Source: an uncultured Actinomycetes bacterium
GTDB lineage: Bacteria; Actinomycetota; Actinomycetes; Mycobacteriales; Nakamurellaceae
DNA length: 64,000 nt
Assembly: GCA_937926105.1 (NCBI GenBank)
Contig: CALANS010000210.1
Coordinates: 62,001 to 126,000, forward strand
Reading direction: 5' to 3'
The notes beneath the pieces are model-generated. The model was not told the origin of the DNA. It searched no databases and worked only from the letters and a program-made list of their open reading frames with translations. Below are positions 35,185-43,616 of this stretch, piece by piece. How positions within the stretch are numbered: the stretch's first letter is position 1; each line of letters begins with the position of its first letter. The position numbers and the translations under genes were made by a program.

Positions 35185-36402
35185 TTAGCCGACCGGGCGG
35201 TGGGCCACCAGCGGGTCCACCGTTCGGTGGGCCAGCACCTTCGACTCGTCCAGCGCCATGCCCAGCCCGGGCAGCGTCGGCGCGGCGATGAACCCGTCCA
35301 CCGGTCGAATGGGGTTGGCCAGGAAGTGCTGGTACAGCACCGCATGCCGGCGCAGGTACTCCGCCTGCGGGATCAGCGCCGGCGACGCCGAGAACGTCAC
35401 CGCCGCATTGCACTGCATGGACTGGCCGTGCGGAATCAATTGCCCGCCACCGGCGCTGATCACCGCGCCGATCTTGGCCATCTCGCTGATCCCGCCGGCC
35501 CAATGTGGATCCGCCTGGAACAGGTCCAGCGTCCCCTCGGCCACCAGCCGCGCGAAGCCCCACCGGGTGTACTCGTGCTCGGCGCCGACGATTCGAGTGC
35601 GGTCACCCACCAATCGGCGCAGCGCCCGGTAGCCCTGGGTGTCGTCGGCCAGCAGCGGCTCCTCGATCCAGGAGACGCGCAGGTCCTCGGTGGCCTTGGC
35701 GACCTCGACGGTGAACGGCACATCCCAGGTCGACCAGGCGTCCAGCATGATGTCCATCTCCGGGCCGGCTGCATCGCGGATCGTGCCCACCAGCTCGACG
35801 ACCCTGTCGATGCCGGCGCGGCCGTGCTCGGGTCCCCCTCGCGGGAACCACTTCATGCCCCGGTAGCCGCGGCCGGCCAGGTCGGCGACCTCGGCGCGGA
35901 CGCTGTCCGGCTCCAGCGAGCTTCCCAGCGTGGAGATGTAGGCGGGCACCCGTTCCCGGGTCGGGCCGCCGGCCAGCACGTGCGCCGGCACGCCGAAGTG
36001 CTGACCCTTGATGTCCCACAACGCGTTGTCCACCGCGGACACTGCCATCATGCCGAACCCGCTGCGGCCATGGATCAGCGCGCGATAGCAGACGTCCCAC
36101 ACCTTCTCGGTGGCCAGCGGGTCCATGCCGACGAGGTGTGAGCGCAGGTCGTGCAGCAGTACGGCGGCGGTGTTGACGTTGATTGCGGCGGCGGAGCCGA
36201 TCAGGCCGGTGTCGGTTTCGATGTGCAGGAAAACGGCGGTGACGATGGTGTTGCCGTCCTCGTCGCGGCGGAGCTGGCTGGCCCCGGCGGCGCTGTACTC
36301 GGGGTAGACGTCGGTCGGCTGCCGCAGCCGATCCAGCCAGAAGTCGCGAGTGCCGTCCATCCGGCCCTCGTACTCGACGCAGCGGACATCGACGATCCTC
36401 AC
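35185..36402 (-). CDS. Mandelate racemase/enolase-superfamily sugar-acid dehydratase
   Basis: A 405-residue enzyme resembling rhamnonate/galactonate dehydratases. The three metal ligands read as Asp in IMLDAWSTWD, Glu in SWIEEPLLADD, and Glu in IVGAEHEYTRWG. A likely catalytic His is in LIPHGQSMQCN, and GMKWFPRGG holds the Lys loop. Start is GTG 36402 with AAGGAG 8-9 bases before. It is the last gene of the ROK-site operon, 46 bases after an amidohydrolase. It probably dehydrates an acid sugar to a 2-keto-3-deoxy acid; the exact sugar is not readable. Confidence 0.88.
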   Translation of the reverse strand: MRIVDVRCVEYEGRMDGTRDFWLDRLRQPTDVYPEYSAAGASQLRRDEDGNTIVTAVFLHIETDTGLIGSAAAINVNTAAVLLHDLRSHLVGMDPLATEKVWDVCYRALIHGRSGFGMMAVSAVDNALWDIKGQHFGVPAHVLAGGPTRERVPAYISTLGSSLEPDSVRAEVADLAGRGYRGMKWFPRGGPEHGRAGIDRVVELVGTIRDAAGPEMDIMLDAWSTWDVPFTVEVAKATEDLRVSWIEEPLLADDTQGYRALRRLVGDRTRIVGAEHEYTRWGFARLVAEGTLDLFQADPHWAGGISEMAKIGAVISAGGGQLIPHGQSMQCNAAVTFSASPALIPQAEYLRRHAVLYQHFLANPIRPVDGFIAAPTLPGLGMALDESKVLAHRTVDPLVAHRPVG

Positions 36403-36448
36403 CGGTGATTCTCCTTGCTGTTGCTGACTGCTGGTTGCTGACGGCTGG

Positions 36449-37774
36449 CTACTGGTGCCGGCCCGGCGGGTTGTCGGATCCCGCGATCCAGGACTCGCTG
36501 CGGGTGTGCGCCACCAGCCGCCCGGCGGTGAATACCATCCGGTCGGCCGGCGCCATGGCGACCGTGCTGGTGATCGACTCGCTGCGCACCGCCAGTAGGT
36601 CCGCCACGGCGCCGATCTGCGGGCCCGCCGGTGCCAGGCCGAGGACCGCGCGGGCCGAGGTGGACACCATTGCCAGGGCGTCGCCCAGCTCGCACTGCGC
36701 GGCGGTTACCAGCAGCGACGCGACCTCCAGCGGATCGCACCGGCCCACCGGATTGAACGCGTCTTGCACATTGTCGCTGCCGGCGGCCAACGCGACGTCG
36801 GCCTCGGCCAGGGCGTGGATCGCGGTCAGCCCGCGGATCTGCGCCGCCGGCCGGTCCTGCAGGTAGAGATTGGTCATCGGATTGGTGATCACGCTGATGC
36901 CCGCGTCGGCGATCTCTGCTGCGATCGTGCGTTGCATGGGCGGTTCGCAACAACCCAGCGCCACGCAATGGCTGGCGGTCACGGTCCCATCCAGTGGGCG
37001 ATCGCGGACCCGGCGGGCCAGCACGCGCACATCTTGATCCTCCGGATCGAGGGCCTCGTCCAGGTGGAAGTCGACGCCGCGGCCGTACTCGCGGGCCACC
37101 GCCAGGCAGGCATCCATGGCCTCTTCCGGGTCGACCTCCAGGGACGGGTAGCCCCCGACCAGGTCGGCCCCGGCCTCCAGCGCGGTGCGCAGGTGGGCGA
37201 CGTGCTCGGGCCACGCGGTACCGAGCGGCCAACCGATGTCGGCGACGATCTGCACGTCGACGAGCCCCTGCATGCGGCGCCGCACCTCCAGCAGGGAGGT
37301 CAGGCTCGCGGTGTCCAGCGGGCGGCCGCATCCGACGTGGCAGCGCACCGCGGTGGTGCCGTGTGCCAGGTATCGGCGCAGCGCCCGTTCGGCGCGCTGC
37401 ACCACCGCGTCGATCGCCTGCGATGTCCCGCTAGCAGCGCCGGCCGCCGAGGAGGCCTGCCGCCGGGAGGCCGTCTCATGCCGGCCGATAGCGTCGGACA
37501 GTCCGGTCAGTGGCGCGGCGTCGGTGAGCAGTTCGGTGGGCGCGCTGAAGATCTTGTCCAGGTGCACGTGCGGTTCGACCAGCGCCGGCAGCAGCAGATA
37601 GCCGGTCAGGTCGTGAGTCTCCTCGCCCGGTGCGGCCGCCAGGTGCCCGATCTGTGTCACCGCTCCGTTCGCCATCCGCACATCGCGCACCCCGACGCCC
37701 GGGATGCCCGCCGATGTGAGCAGCACGGATCGTGAGGTCGAGGGTGGAGCCGTCGGAGCTGTCGGAGCCGTCAT
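36449..37774 (-). CDS. Cytosine-deaminase-like amidohydrolase
   Basis: A 441-residue amidohydrolase. Metal motif LPALVEPHVHLDKIFSAP (His-x-His, and the CodA-type LDK). Next are TTAVRCHVGCGRPLD, VDFHLDEALDPED, VTASHCVALG and VALAAGSDNVQDAFNP (metal Asp). ATG 37774 overlaps the permease stop, so it is coupled to the transporter. The family deaminates cytosine, isoguanine or creatinine-like N-rings. In this operon it presumably processes what the importer brings in. Confidence 0.88.
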   Translation of the reverse strand: MTAPTAPTAPPSTSRSVLLTSAGIPGVGVRDVRMANGAVTQIGHLAAAPGEETHDLTGYLLLPALVEPHVHLDKIFSAPTELLTDAAPLTGLSDAIGRHETASRRQASSAAGAASGTSQAIDAVVQRAERALRRYLAHGTTAVRCHVGCGRPLDTASLTSLLEVRRRMQGLVDVQIVADIGWPLGTAWPEHVAHLRTALEAGADLVGGYPSLEVDPEEAMDACLAVAREYGRGVDFHLDEALDPEDQDVRVLARRVRDRPLDGTVTASHCVALGCCEPPMQRTIAAEIADAGISVITNPMTNLYLQDRPAAQIRGLTAIHALAEADVALAAGSDNVQDAFNPVGRCDPLEVASLLVTAAQCELGDALAMVSTSARAVLGLAPAGPQIGAVADLLAVRSESITSTVAMAPADRMVFTAGRLVAHTRSESWIAGSDNPPGRHQ

Positions 37775-38595
37775 CCCTTGACCCCGCCGCCCGCGATGTG
37801 GGTCAGGAACCGCTGCAGGAACGCGAAGATCACCACGATCGGGACGGTCATCAGCACCGCTGCGGCCATCAACCGCCCCCAGTCGGTGGTGTACTGACCC
37901 ATCAGCGTGGCCAGCCCCACCGACAGCGTGCGTTTGGAGTCGGTGTCGATAAAGGTATTGGCGTACAGATACTCGTCCCAGACCAGGATGATGCAGAACG
38001 CGCTGGCGGCCGCGACGCCCGGCAGTGCGGGCGGCAGCACCACCCGCCACAGTGCGGTGAAGCGATTGCAGCCGTCGATCAGGGCGGCCTCTTCGATCTC
38101 CACCGACATGCCCAGGAAGTAGTTGCGCATCATCCAGATGCAGAACGGCAGCGCAAAGGTGACGTACACCAGCACCAAGCCGGCGCGGGAGTCCAGCAGA
38201 CCCAGCGTGCGCATGATCTTGTACAGCGGAATCGCCAGCAGCACGGCCGGGAACATCTGCGCGCACACCACGATCAGCAGCAGTGGCCGGTTACCGACGA
38301 ACCGGAACCGGGCGAAGCCGTACCCGGCCAGAATGGCCACCGCGAGCGCGATGGCGGTGGTGGCGACGGCGATCAGCGCGCTGTTGACGAAGTAGGCCAG
38401 GAATTCGGTATCGAAGAGGTTCTTGTAGTTGTCCAGGTAGAACGAGTGCGGCAGGATCCCGGTCTCGGTGCCGATGATCTCCGGCGGGGTCTTGAGCGAG
38501 GTGAGGATCATCCACAGGAACGGCGCCGCGGCGACGATGATCGCCAGCGCGGCCGCCAGGTGCGCGAGGACCCCGGCCCGCTTATCGGCCTTCAT
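37771..38595 (-). CDS. Carbohydrate-type ABC transporter permease (MalG family)
   Basis: A 274-residue membrane protein with about six helices. TM1 is LAAALAIIVAAAPFLWMIL and the EAA loop is EIEEAALIDGCNRFTALWRVVLP, as in MalG-type permeases. ATG 38595 overlaps the stop of the MalF-type gene before it (ATGA), and its stop overlaps the amidohydrolase start. It forms the channel with the 326-residue permease. The operon has no ATPase gene; a shared MsmK/UgpC-type ATPase elsewhere is likely. Confidence 0.94.
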   Translation of the reverse strand: MKADKRAGVLAHLAAALAIIVAAAPFLWMILTSLKTPPEIIGTETGILPHSFYLDNYKNLFDTEFLAYFVNSALIAVATTAIALAVAILAGYGFARFRFVGNRPLLLIVVCAQMFPAVLLAIPLYKIMRTLGLLDSRAGLVLVYVTFALPFCIWMMRNYFLGMSVEIEEAALIDGCNRFTALWRVVLPPALPGVAAASAFCIILVWDEYLYANTFIDTDSKRTLSVGLATLMGQYTTDWGRLMAAAVLMTVPIVVIFAFLQRFLTHIAGGGVKG

Positions 38596-39572
38596 GCGAC
38601 CCGGCCCTTGCGGTGCTGGCGGCTCGGCCGGCCCTTGCGGTGCCGGCGGCCCTCGATGACGTAGAAGTACAGGGCGCTGATGCCCAGCAGACCGACGAAG
38701 ATCACCACGGAGATCGCGGCGGCCATGCCGAAGTCGTACTCCTTGAAGGCGGTGCGATAGGCCAGCGTGGTCAGCGTGTCGGTGGCGCCGGCCGGACCGC
38801 CCTGGGTGAACAGCCAGATGCCGTTGAAGTTGTTGACCGAGTAGGCGATCGTCAGCAGGCTGGCCAGCGCGATCGATGTCGAGATGTGCGGCACCACCAC
38901 GTAACGGAACCGCTGGAGCCGGCCGGCGCCGTCGATCACCGCGGCCTCCTCCAGCTCCGGAGGCACGGTCTGCAGCGCACCCAGCAGGATCACCGTGACG
39001 AACGGCGTCCACTTCCACAGGCTGACCAGGATCAGCACCGGGAATGCGGTGGACGCGTCGGAGAACCAGACCGGCGGCGAGTCGACAATGCCGGTGGCCT
39101 GCAGCAGGTGGTTCAGCGGGCCGGAGGTCGGGTCCAGCAGGAACAGCCACAGGAATGCGACCACCACCGTCGGCACGATCCACGGGATGATCACTACGCT
39201 GCGCACGAACCCGCGGGCCAGCAGCCGGCGGTGCAGGATCAGCGCCAGCACCAGGCCGAGCACGATCTGCGGGATCAGGTTGGCCACCGCCCAGATCACC
39301 GTCCGCAGGACGGTCTTCCAGAACGTCGGGTCGTGCAGCAGCAGCGCGGTGAAGTTGCCCAGCCCCACGAAGTGGTCGGCGTCGGGCTTGGTCAGGAAGT
39401 CGGCGTTCAGGCTCGTCCAGATCGCGCTGAGTACCGGGTAGCCGAGCACCAGCGCCATGATCACCAGGGCGGGCGCGAGAAACAGGGCGGGCGCCAGCCA
39501 GCCGCGCCGCCGACGTGCCGGACCGGCCGAGGTGCGGCCGGTCCGGGCGTCGGCAACCGTTGTTCCGATCAT
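38592..39572 (-). CDS. Carbohydrate-type ABC transporter permease (MalF family)
   Basis: A 326-residue permease. TM1 is LAPALFLAPALVIMALVLGY, then typical IWTSLNADFL. The EAA loop is ELEEAAVIDGAGRLQRFRYVVVP. The C-terminus ends with a duplicated nine-residue unit (RHRKGRPSR, then QHRKGRVA), encoded by a 27-base direct repeat. Start ATG 39572 has GGAGG 13 bases before, rather far. It pairs with the MalG-type permease encoded in overlap. Confidence 0.93.
   Translation of the reverse strand: MIGTTVADARTGRTSAGPARRRRGWLAPALFLAPALVIMALVLGYPVLSAIWTSLNADFLTKPDADHFVGLGNFTALLLHDPTFWKTVLRTVIWAVANLIPQIVLGLVLALILHRRLLARGFVRSVVIIPWIVPTVVVAFLWLFLLDPTSGPLNHLLQATGIVDSPPVWFSDASTAFPVLILVSLWKWTPFVTVILLGALQTVPPELEEAAVIDGAGRLQRFRYVVVPHISTSIALASLLTIAYSVNNFNGIWLFTQGGPAGATDTLTTLAYRTAFKEYDFGMAAAISVVIFVGLLGISALYFYVIEGRRHRKGRPSRQHRKGRVA
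38602..38650. repeat. 27-base tandem duplication at the 3' end of the MalF-type gene
   Basis: CGGCCCTTGCGGTGCTGGCG (38602 on) recurs at 38629 with one change (CTGG to CCGG), a period of 27 bases. It duplicates an Arg/Lys-rich tail of nine residues and keeps the frame, so the permease core is unaffected. Confidence 0.75.
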
Positions 39573-39620
39573 GGAATGCGGGGGTCCTCCGTGGCCGAGT
39601 TGGTGCTATTCAGGACCAGC

Positions 39621-41045
39621 TCAGGAGCCGGCGAGCTTGGCGTTGGTCTGCTCGGCGGCCTTGTTCAGCGCGTCGGCGGGGCTGGCGGACTTCTGGATGA
39701 CGCTGTCCCAGGCGTCGGCCATCACGCCCCATTCGATGTCGCTCCAGTTGGCCACGGCCGGGCGGGCGACGCCGGCGGCACCCTGCTTGGCGAACACCGT
39801 GTTGAACGGGCTCTTCGTCACCCACTCGGACTCGACGGCATCCTTGCGAGAGGGCAACAGGTCGTAGGACTCGATGACGGGCTCCTGCTCGGCGGCCGTC
39901 ATCCACTCGATGAACGCCCAGGCGGCGTCCGGGCTCTTGCTGGTGGTGGTGATGGCGATGCCGTCACCACCGATGACGGTGCCAGCCGCCTTGTTCTTGG
40001 GCAGCGGGGCGATGTCGAACTCCAGCTTGGGGTTGCCATCCTGCACCGGCTGGATTCCCCAGGCGCCGATCGGCATCATGGCGACCTTCTCCTGGATGAA
40101 CGGCGCAGTGAACTGGTCCCAGGAGTTGCTGACCGACAGGAACGACGGCGGCACCACATTGTGCTTGAGGTACAGGTCGGCGTAGAACTGCCACGCCTCG
40201 GCGCCCGCGGCGTCGTTGAACGTGGCCTTGGTGTTGTCGTCGCTGAGGATGGTGCCGCCGTTCTGCCAGAGCCACGGCCAGAACAGGAACGAGCCGTAGC
40301 CCTTGGCGCCCAGCATGTATCCGTACTGATCGCCGCCGGTGAGTTCCTTGGCGGCGGCCAGCAGGTCGTCCCAGGTCGTCGGCGCGGAGTCGATGCCGGC
40401 CTTGGCGAACATCTGCTTGTTCCAGAACAGCGCCACGTTGTTGGTGTCGTAGGGCACCGCGTACTGCTTGCCCTGGAAGTTCGCACCGGCGGTGTCGCCC
40501 GGGTAGTAGAGATCCTTGAGCGAGTCGAATTTGCTGGTGATGTCGGTGACGAGGTTGGCCGCGGCCAGCGGCGCGATCTGCGAGATGTCGAAGATGATCA
40601 CGTCAGGGCCGCCGCCTCCGGAGACCGCGGTGGTGATCTTGTCCAGCAGGTCATTCGGCGGGAATCCCTGCACCGTCACCGATCCGCCGAACTTCTTGGC
40701 ATAGTCGGCGGCGGCCTTCGGCACGGCCGCGTCGCCGTTGGGAGTGAACCGGGTGGTGGTCCACACCGTCAGGTCGGCGGTGGGCCGGGAGGCGCCGGAT
40801 CCGGCCGTCCCCGAGGGGCTGCCGGACGCTCCTGCAGATGTACCGCCGGCCGAGCTACCGGAGGTGCCGCCGGTGGGCGAGCCGCCCCCGGTGCTGGACT
40901 GCCCGCCGGATCCGCCGTCCGACCCGCATGCGGCGAGCACCGTGGTGGCGGCGAGACCGCCTGCGACGCCCAGGAACGAGCGCCGGTTGAAGGTGCGGGC
41001 GAGCGAACCGCCCGGCACGAGCAGGGGATGGGGGTTACCGGTCAT
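39621..41045 (-). CDS. Sugar-type ABC substrate-binding lipoprotein, Tat-type signal
   Basis: A 474-residue extracellular binding protein. The signal has twin arginines (NRRSFLG) and a lipobox LAAC, then a long Gly/Ser/Thr linker. Family blocks: DVIIFDISQIAPLAAANLV, YAVPYDTNNVALFWNKQMF, TWDDLLAAAKELT, MMPIGAWGI, and SPDAAWAFIEWMT. Start ATG 41045 (MTGNPHP) has AAAGG 8-9 bases upstream. It feeds the two permeases downstream. The family mostly binds sugars; the amidohydrolase neighbours suggest a nitrogen-containing sugar or a glycosylated heterocycle. Confidence 0.93.
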   Translation of the reverse strand: MTGNPHPLLVPGGSLARTFNRRSFLGVAGGLAATTVLAACGSDGGSGGQSSTGGGSPTGGTSGSSAGGTSAGASGSPSGTAGSGASRPTADLTVWTTTRFTPNGDAAVPKAAADYAKKFGGSVTVQGFPPNDLLDKITTAVSGGGGPDVIIFDISQIAPLAAANLVTDITSKFDSLKDLYYPGDTAGANFQGKQYAVPYDTNNVALFWNKQMFAKAGIDSAPTTWDDLLAAAKELTGGDQYGYMLGAKGYGSFLFWPWLWQNGGTILSDDNTKATFNDAAGAEAWQFYADLYLKHNVVPPSFLSVSNSWDQFTAPFIQEKVAMMPIGAWGIQPVQDGNPKLEFDIAPLPKNKAAGTVIGGDGIAITTTSKSPDAAWAFIEWMTAAEQEPVIESYDLLPSRKDAVESEWVTKSPFNTVFAKQGAAGVARPAVANWSDIEWGVMADAWDSVIQKSASPADALNKAAEQTNAKLAGS

Positions 41046-41094
41046 GGGTGTCGCCTTTCGTGATGGAACGGGGAGGAGCGGTGACGAGGGACGG

Positions 41095-42486
41095 TCAGGG
41101 AGCGCTCGAGGCGGCGGTCCGCCAGCCTCGGGGGGCCGGAGAGCCTGCGCGCTCGGCGATTCCGGCAAGGGCGCGCCAGGCGCGGTCGATCAATTCGTCG
41201 GGGTCGGCCCGGACCAGCTGCCCGTCCCGGACGATCGGCGCGCCGCCGACCACCACGTCGCGGACGGCGCTGCCGGTGGCGTGCCGGACGATCGAGTACA
41301 GCGGGTCCACCATGGGCTGCAACTCCGGCTGATCGACCGGAACGGTGATGTAGTCGGCGGACGAGCCGGGCTCCAAGGTGCCCGTCACCGCCTGGATGTC
41401 CACCACCGCGGCACCGGCACGGGTACCCAGGGTGAACGCCTGGTCGGTGGTCATGGCGCCCGGGTTGCCGGCCGCGGAACCCTGAGCGAAGATCGCTTGC
41501 CGGAACTCGGCGAACGGATCGCCCATGCCGTCCAGGCCCAGGCACACCTGGACGCCCGCCTGTCGCATGGCCAGCACCGGGGCGGTGCCCTTGGCCAGCC
41601 ACAGGTGGTTGGTGGGGCAGTAGACCACCCGGGCGCCGCTGTCGGCGATGGCCTGGATATCGCGGTCGTCCAGGTGCACGCAGTGCACCAGAACCGTTCC
41701 GGGGCGCAGGAAGCCGATCTTCTGCAGCAGTTGCACCGGGCGTACGCCGTGCTCGGCCAGGCAGTGCTCGACCTCGTCGGTGGACTCAGAGATGTGCGTG
41801 TAGAGACGCAGATTGCGCCGCTCGGCGAACTGCACCGCTGCGCGATAGGCGTCCAGGTCGGTCTGCCGTAACGACACCGGGGCGACGAACAGCTGCTCGG
41901 CGGATATATCGGTGTCGGCGACCTGGTCGATCAGGTCGAAGATTCCTTGCGGGGTGGCCCGGATCGCGTCCGGGACCTTGGTCATGATGCCGACCGCGAC
42001 GCTGGCCCGCACCCCGATCTGCCGGTGGCCGTCGATGGCGGCGGTCAGCATCCCGGGCCGGTGCAGGGGGTAGATGTGGTCGATGGTGGAGGTAACACCG
42101 ACCCGTGCCAGCCGGGCGGTGGCCAGCGCGGTCAGGGCGCGATAGTCGTCGGGCTCGGCGGCCTCGCTGGCGCGCGCGGCGCTGGCCAGCAGCTCCGGCA
42201 GCGCCTGACCCTCCCCGGAACGGCTGCCCGGGCTGAAGGAACGCAGGTGCTCGTGGGCGTCCACGAAGCCGGGCAGCACCACCGCGCCGGTGGCGTCCAA
42301 TCCGGGTCGCGTGGCGGCGTCGCCGGGTTCGGCAGCGGGAAGGATCCGGCCGTCCGGTCCGACCGGCAGGTCCCGCACCGCGGCAGTGCCGTCGCCGGCG
42401 ATAACGACGCCGCCGGCGGCGCCGATCGGTTCGTGGGGGGCGGTCATGGCAGGCCGGCGCCAGCAGGGCGTCGTAGCGTGCCGCAC
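41095..42486 (-). CDS. Amidohydrolase, TrzA/AtzA/SsnA-type deaminase or chlorohydrolase
   Basis: A 463-residue metal-dependent hydrolase. Metal motif VVLPGFVDAHEHLRSF (His-x-His), then RLYTHISESTDEVEHCL, TVLVHCVHLDDRDI and VQVCLGLDGMGD (metal Asp). GTG 42486 is chosen because GGGAGG lies 6 bases before it; ATG 42447 has no such site but would start MTAPHEPIG. An ATG in another frame at 42488 overlaps this GTG (ATGTG) and encodes only 14 residues. First gene of the operon behind the ROK operator. Confidence 0.86.
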   Translation of the reverse strand: MRHATTPCWRRPAMTAPHEPIGAAGGVVIAGDGTAAVRDLPVGPDGRILPAAEPGDAATRPGLDATGAVVLPGFVDAHEHLRSFSPGSRSGEGQALPELLASAARASEAAEPDDYRALTALATARLARVGVTSTIDHIYPLHRPGMLTAAIDGHRQIGVRASVAVGIMTKVPDAIRATPQGIFDLIDQVADTDISAEQLFVAPVSLRQTDLDAYRAAVQFAERRNLRLYTHISESTDEVEHCLAEHGVRPVQLLQKIGFLRPGTVLVHCVHLDDRDIQAIADSGARVVYCPTNHLWLAKGTAPVLAMRQAGVQVCLGLDGMGDPFAEFRQAIFAQGSAAGNPGAMTTDQAFTLGTRAGAAVVDIQAVTGTLEPGSSADYITVPVDQPELQPMVDPLYSIVRHATGSAVRDVVVGGAPIVRDGQLVRADPDELIDRAWRALAGIAERAGSPAPRGWRTAASSAP

Positions 42487-42518
42487 ATGTCGCCTCCCGG
42501 TCGGTTACCGACGACCCC

Positions 42519-42546
42519 ACTTGTGTCCGTTCGCTGAACATAACTA
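42519..42546. promoter_or_regulatory. ROK operator, copy 2
   Basis: Read on the minus strand this is AGTTATGTTC, AGCGAAC, GGACACAAGT. It matches copy 1 (26749-26776) over the first 14 bases and the last 8. It overlaps the -10 of the operon promoter exactly as copy 1 does. This links the ROK gene to the six-gene operon ending at 35185. Confidence 0.72.
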
Positions 42547-42566
42547 GGCTCGGCGGTGAAAGTCAA
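42538..42566 (-). promoter_or_regulatory. Sigma-70-like promoter of the six-gene operon
   Basis: On the minus strand: TTGACT (42566-42561), 17 bases, TTATGT (42543-42538). The hexamers and spacing are the same as at 26729-26757. Predicted transcripts start about 45 bases upstream of GTG 42486. Confidence 0.7.
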
Positions 42567-42634
42567 TACTCCCCGGCCGTGGCGAGGACGGGGGACTGCT
42601 GAACGCGCGCTCCGGCGAGGGGACGGAATCTGCG

Positions 42635-43348
42635 ATGGCCGCACCTGGCGACTGGCGGGCGGTGCGAGGCGTCCTGCTGGACGTGGGCGGCGTTTTCGTG
42701 GTCCCCCGGCCGGCGGCAATCGGGGCAGTGGTGGAGCCGTTCGGTGGCGTCGGCGAGTACGAGACGGTGCTGCGTGCGCACGGGGTGGCCATGGCCCGGG
42801 CGGATTCGTCCGGTGGATTCGACTGGGACACCTACCGGCGCGAGCTGCTGCTGGCCTGTGAGGTTCCGGCCGGCGTGCTGGCGGAATGTAGCCAGGCGGT
42901 GACGGAGGCAATGGCCTCCACCCCGTTCTGGTGGTCCGAGCAGTTGCCGGGCGCCGCGGCCGCGGTGCGCACGTTGACCGGGATGCTGCCGGTCGGGATC
43001 GTGTCCAACTCGGACGGGACGGTGCAGGAGCTGCTGGCGACGCTCGGGGTGTGCCAGGTGGGCCCCGGAGCCGGGGCGGAGGTGCGGGTGATCGTCGACA
43101 GCGCCGTGGTGGGTGTGGCGAAGCCGGACCCGGCGATCTTCGCGTCGGCGCTCGCCGCGCTCGAGGTGGATTCCGGCGCGATCGCGTATGTGGGCGACAC
43201 CGTCGCCTTCGACGTGACCGGTGCGCGGGCGGCCGGTCTGCTGCCGGTGCACGTCGACACCTACGGACTGTGCCCAGCCCCGGACGGGCATGCGCACGTG
43301 GCGAGCCTGGCCGAGTTCGTGGCGGCGCTGGCAGCCGAGCGCGGGTAG
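42635..43348 (+). CDS. HAD-family hydrolase
   Basis: A 237-residue HAD subfamily IA protein. Motif I VLLDVGGVFVVP (Asp with Gly-Gly), motif II GIVSNSDGTV, motif III Lys in VGVAKPDPAIFASAL, motif IV AYVGDTVAFDVTGARAAG. These are like phosphoglycolate-phosphatase or haloacid dehalogenase relatives. Start ATG 42635 has a GAGGGG upstream. It diverges from the ROK-site operon, so its promoter shares the operator region, but no direct link is shown. Confidence 0.88.
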   Translation: MAAPGDWRAVRGVLLDVGGVFVVPRPAAIGAVVEPFGGVGEYETVLRAHGVAMARADSSGGFDWDTYRRELLLACEVPAGVLAECSQAVTEAMASTPFWWSEQLPGAAAAVRTLTGMLPVGIVSNSDGTVQELLATLGVCQVGPGAGAEVRVIVDSAVVGVAKPDPAIFASALAALEVDSGAIAYVGDTVAFDVTGARAAGLLPVHVDTYGLCPAPDGHAHVASLAEFVAALAAERG

Positions 43349-43616
43349 CGATGGCTCGGGGGCGACGTCCACCGAGATAGATCAGGCGGATGCCCTGGAG
43401 GACCCGAGCACGAGCGGTGACGATATCCGAGCCCTCGAGACTCGGCCCGCGGCCGCCCGTGGGTCCACGCAATCGGCGCCGGCTCCCCTGGCCGAGGGAC
43501 CCCGGCAGTCCGCCGTACAGTTTCGATGTGACAGATGAACGTGCGGTGACGAGGCGCCGGGTGAGTGCGTCTTCGATACGATCCCACCGTACGAACCGCA
43601 CGCACGGCCGCGCCCG

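Noticed and set aside
38602..38650. CRISPR-like repeat
   Set aside because: Only two adjacent units with no spacer, inside a coding sequence; it is a tandem duplication.
38613..41063. 816-codon open frame on the plus strand
   Set aside because: It is antisense to the two permeases and the binding protein, whose products are clear families; the frame has low-complexity His/Arg/Gln composition.
43349..43616. Hidden gene in the 268-base gap
   Set aside because: Frames there are shadows without ribosome sites or motifs.
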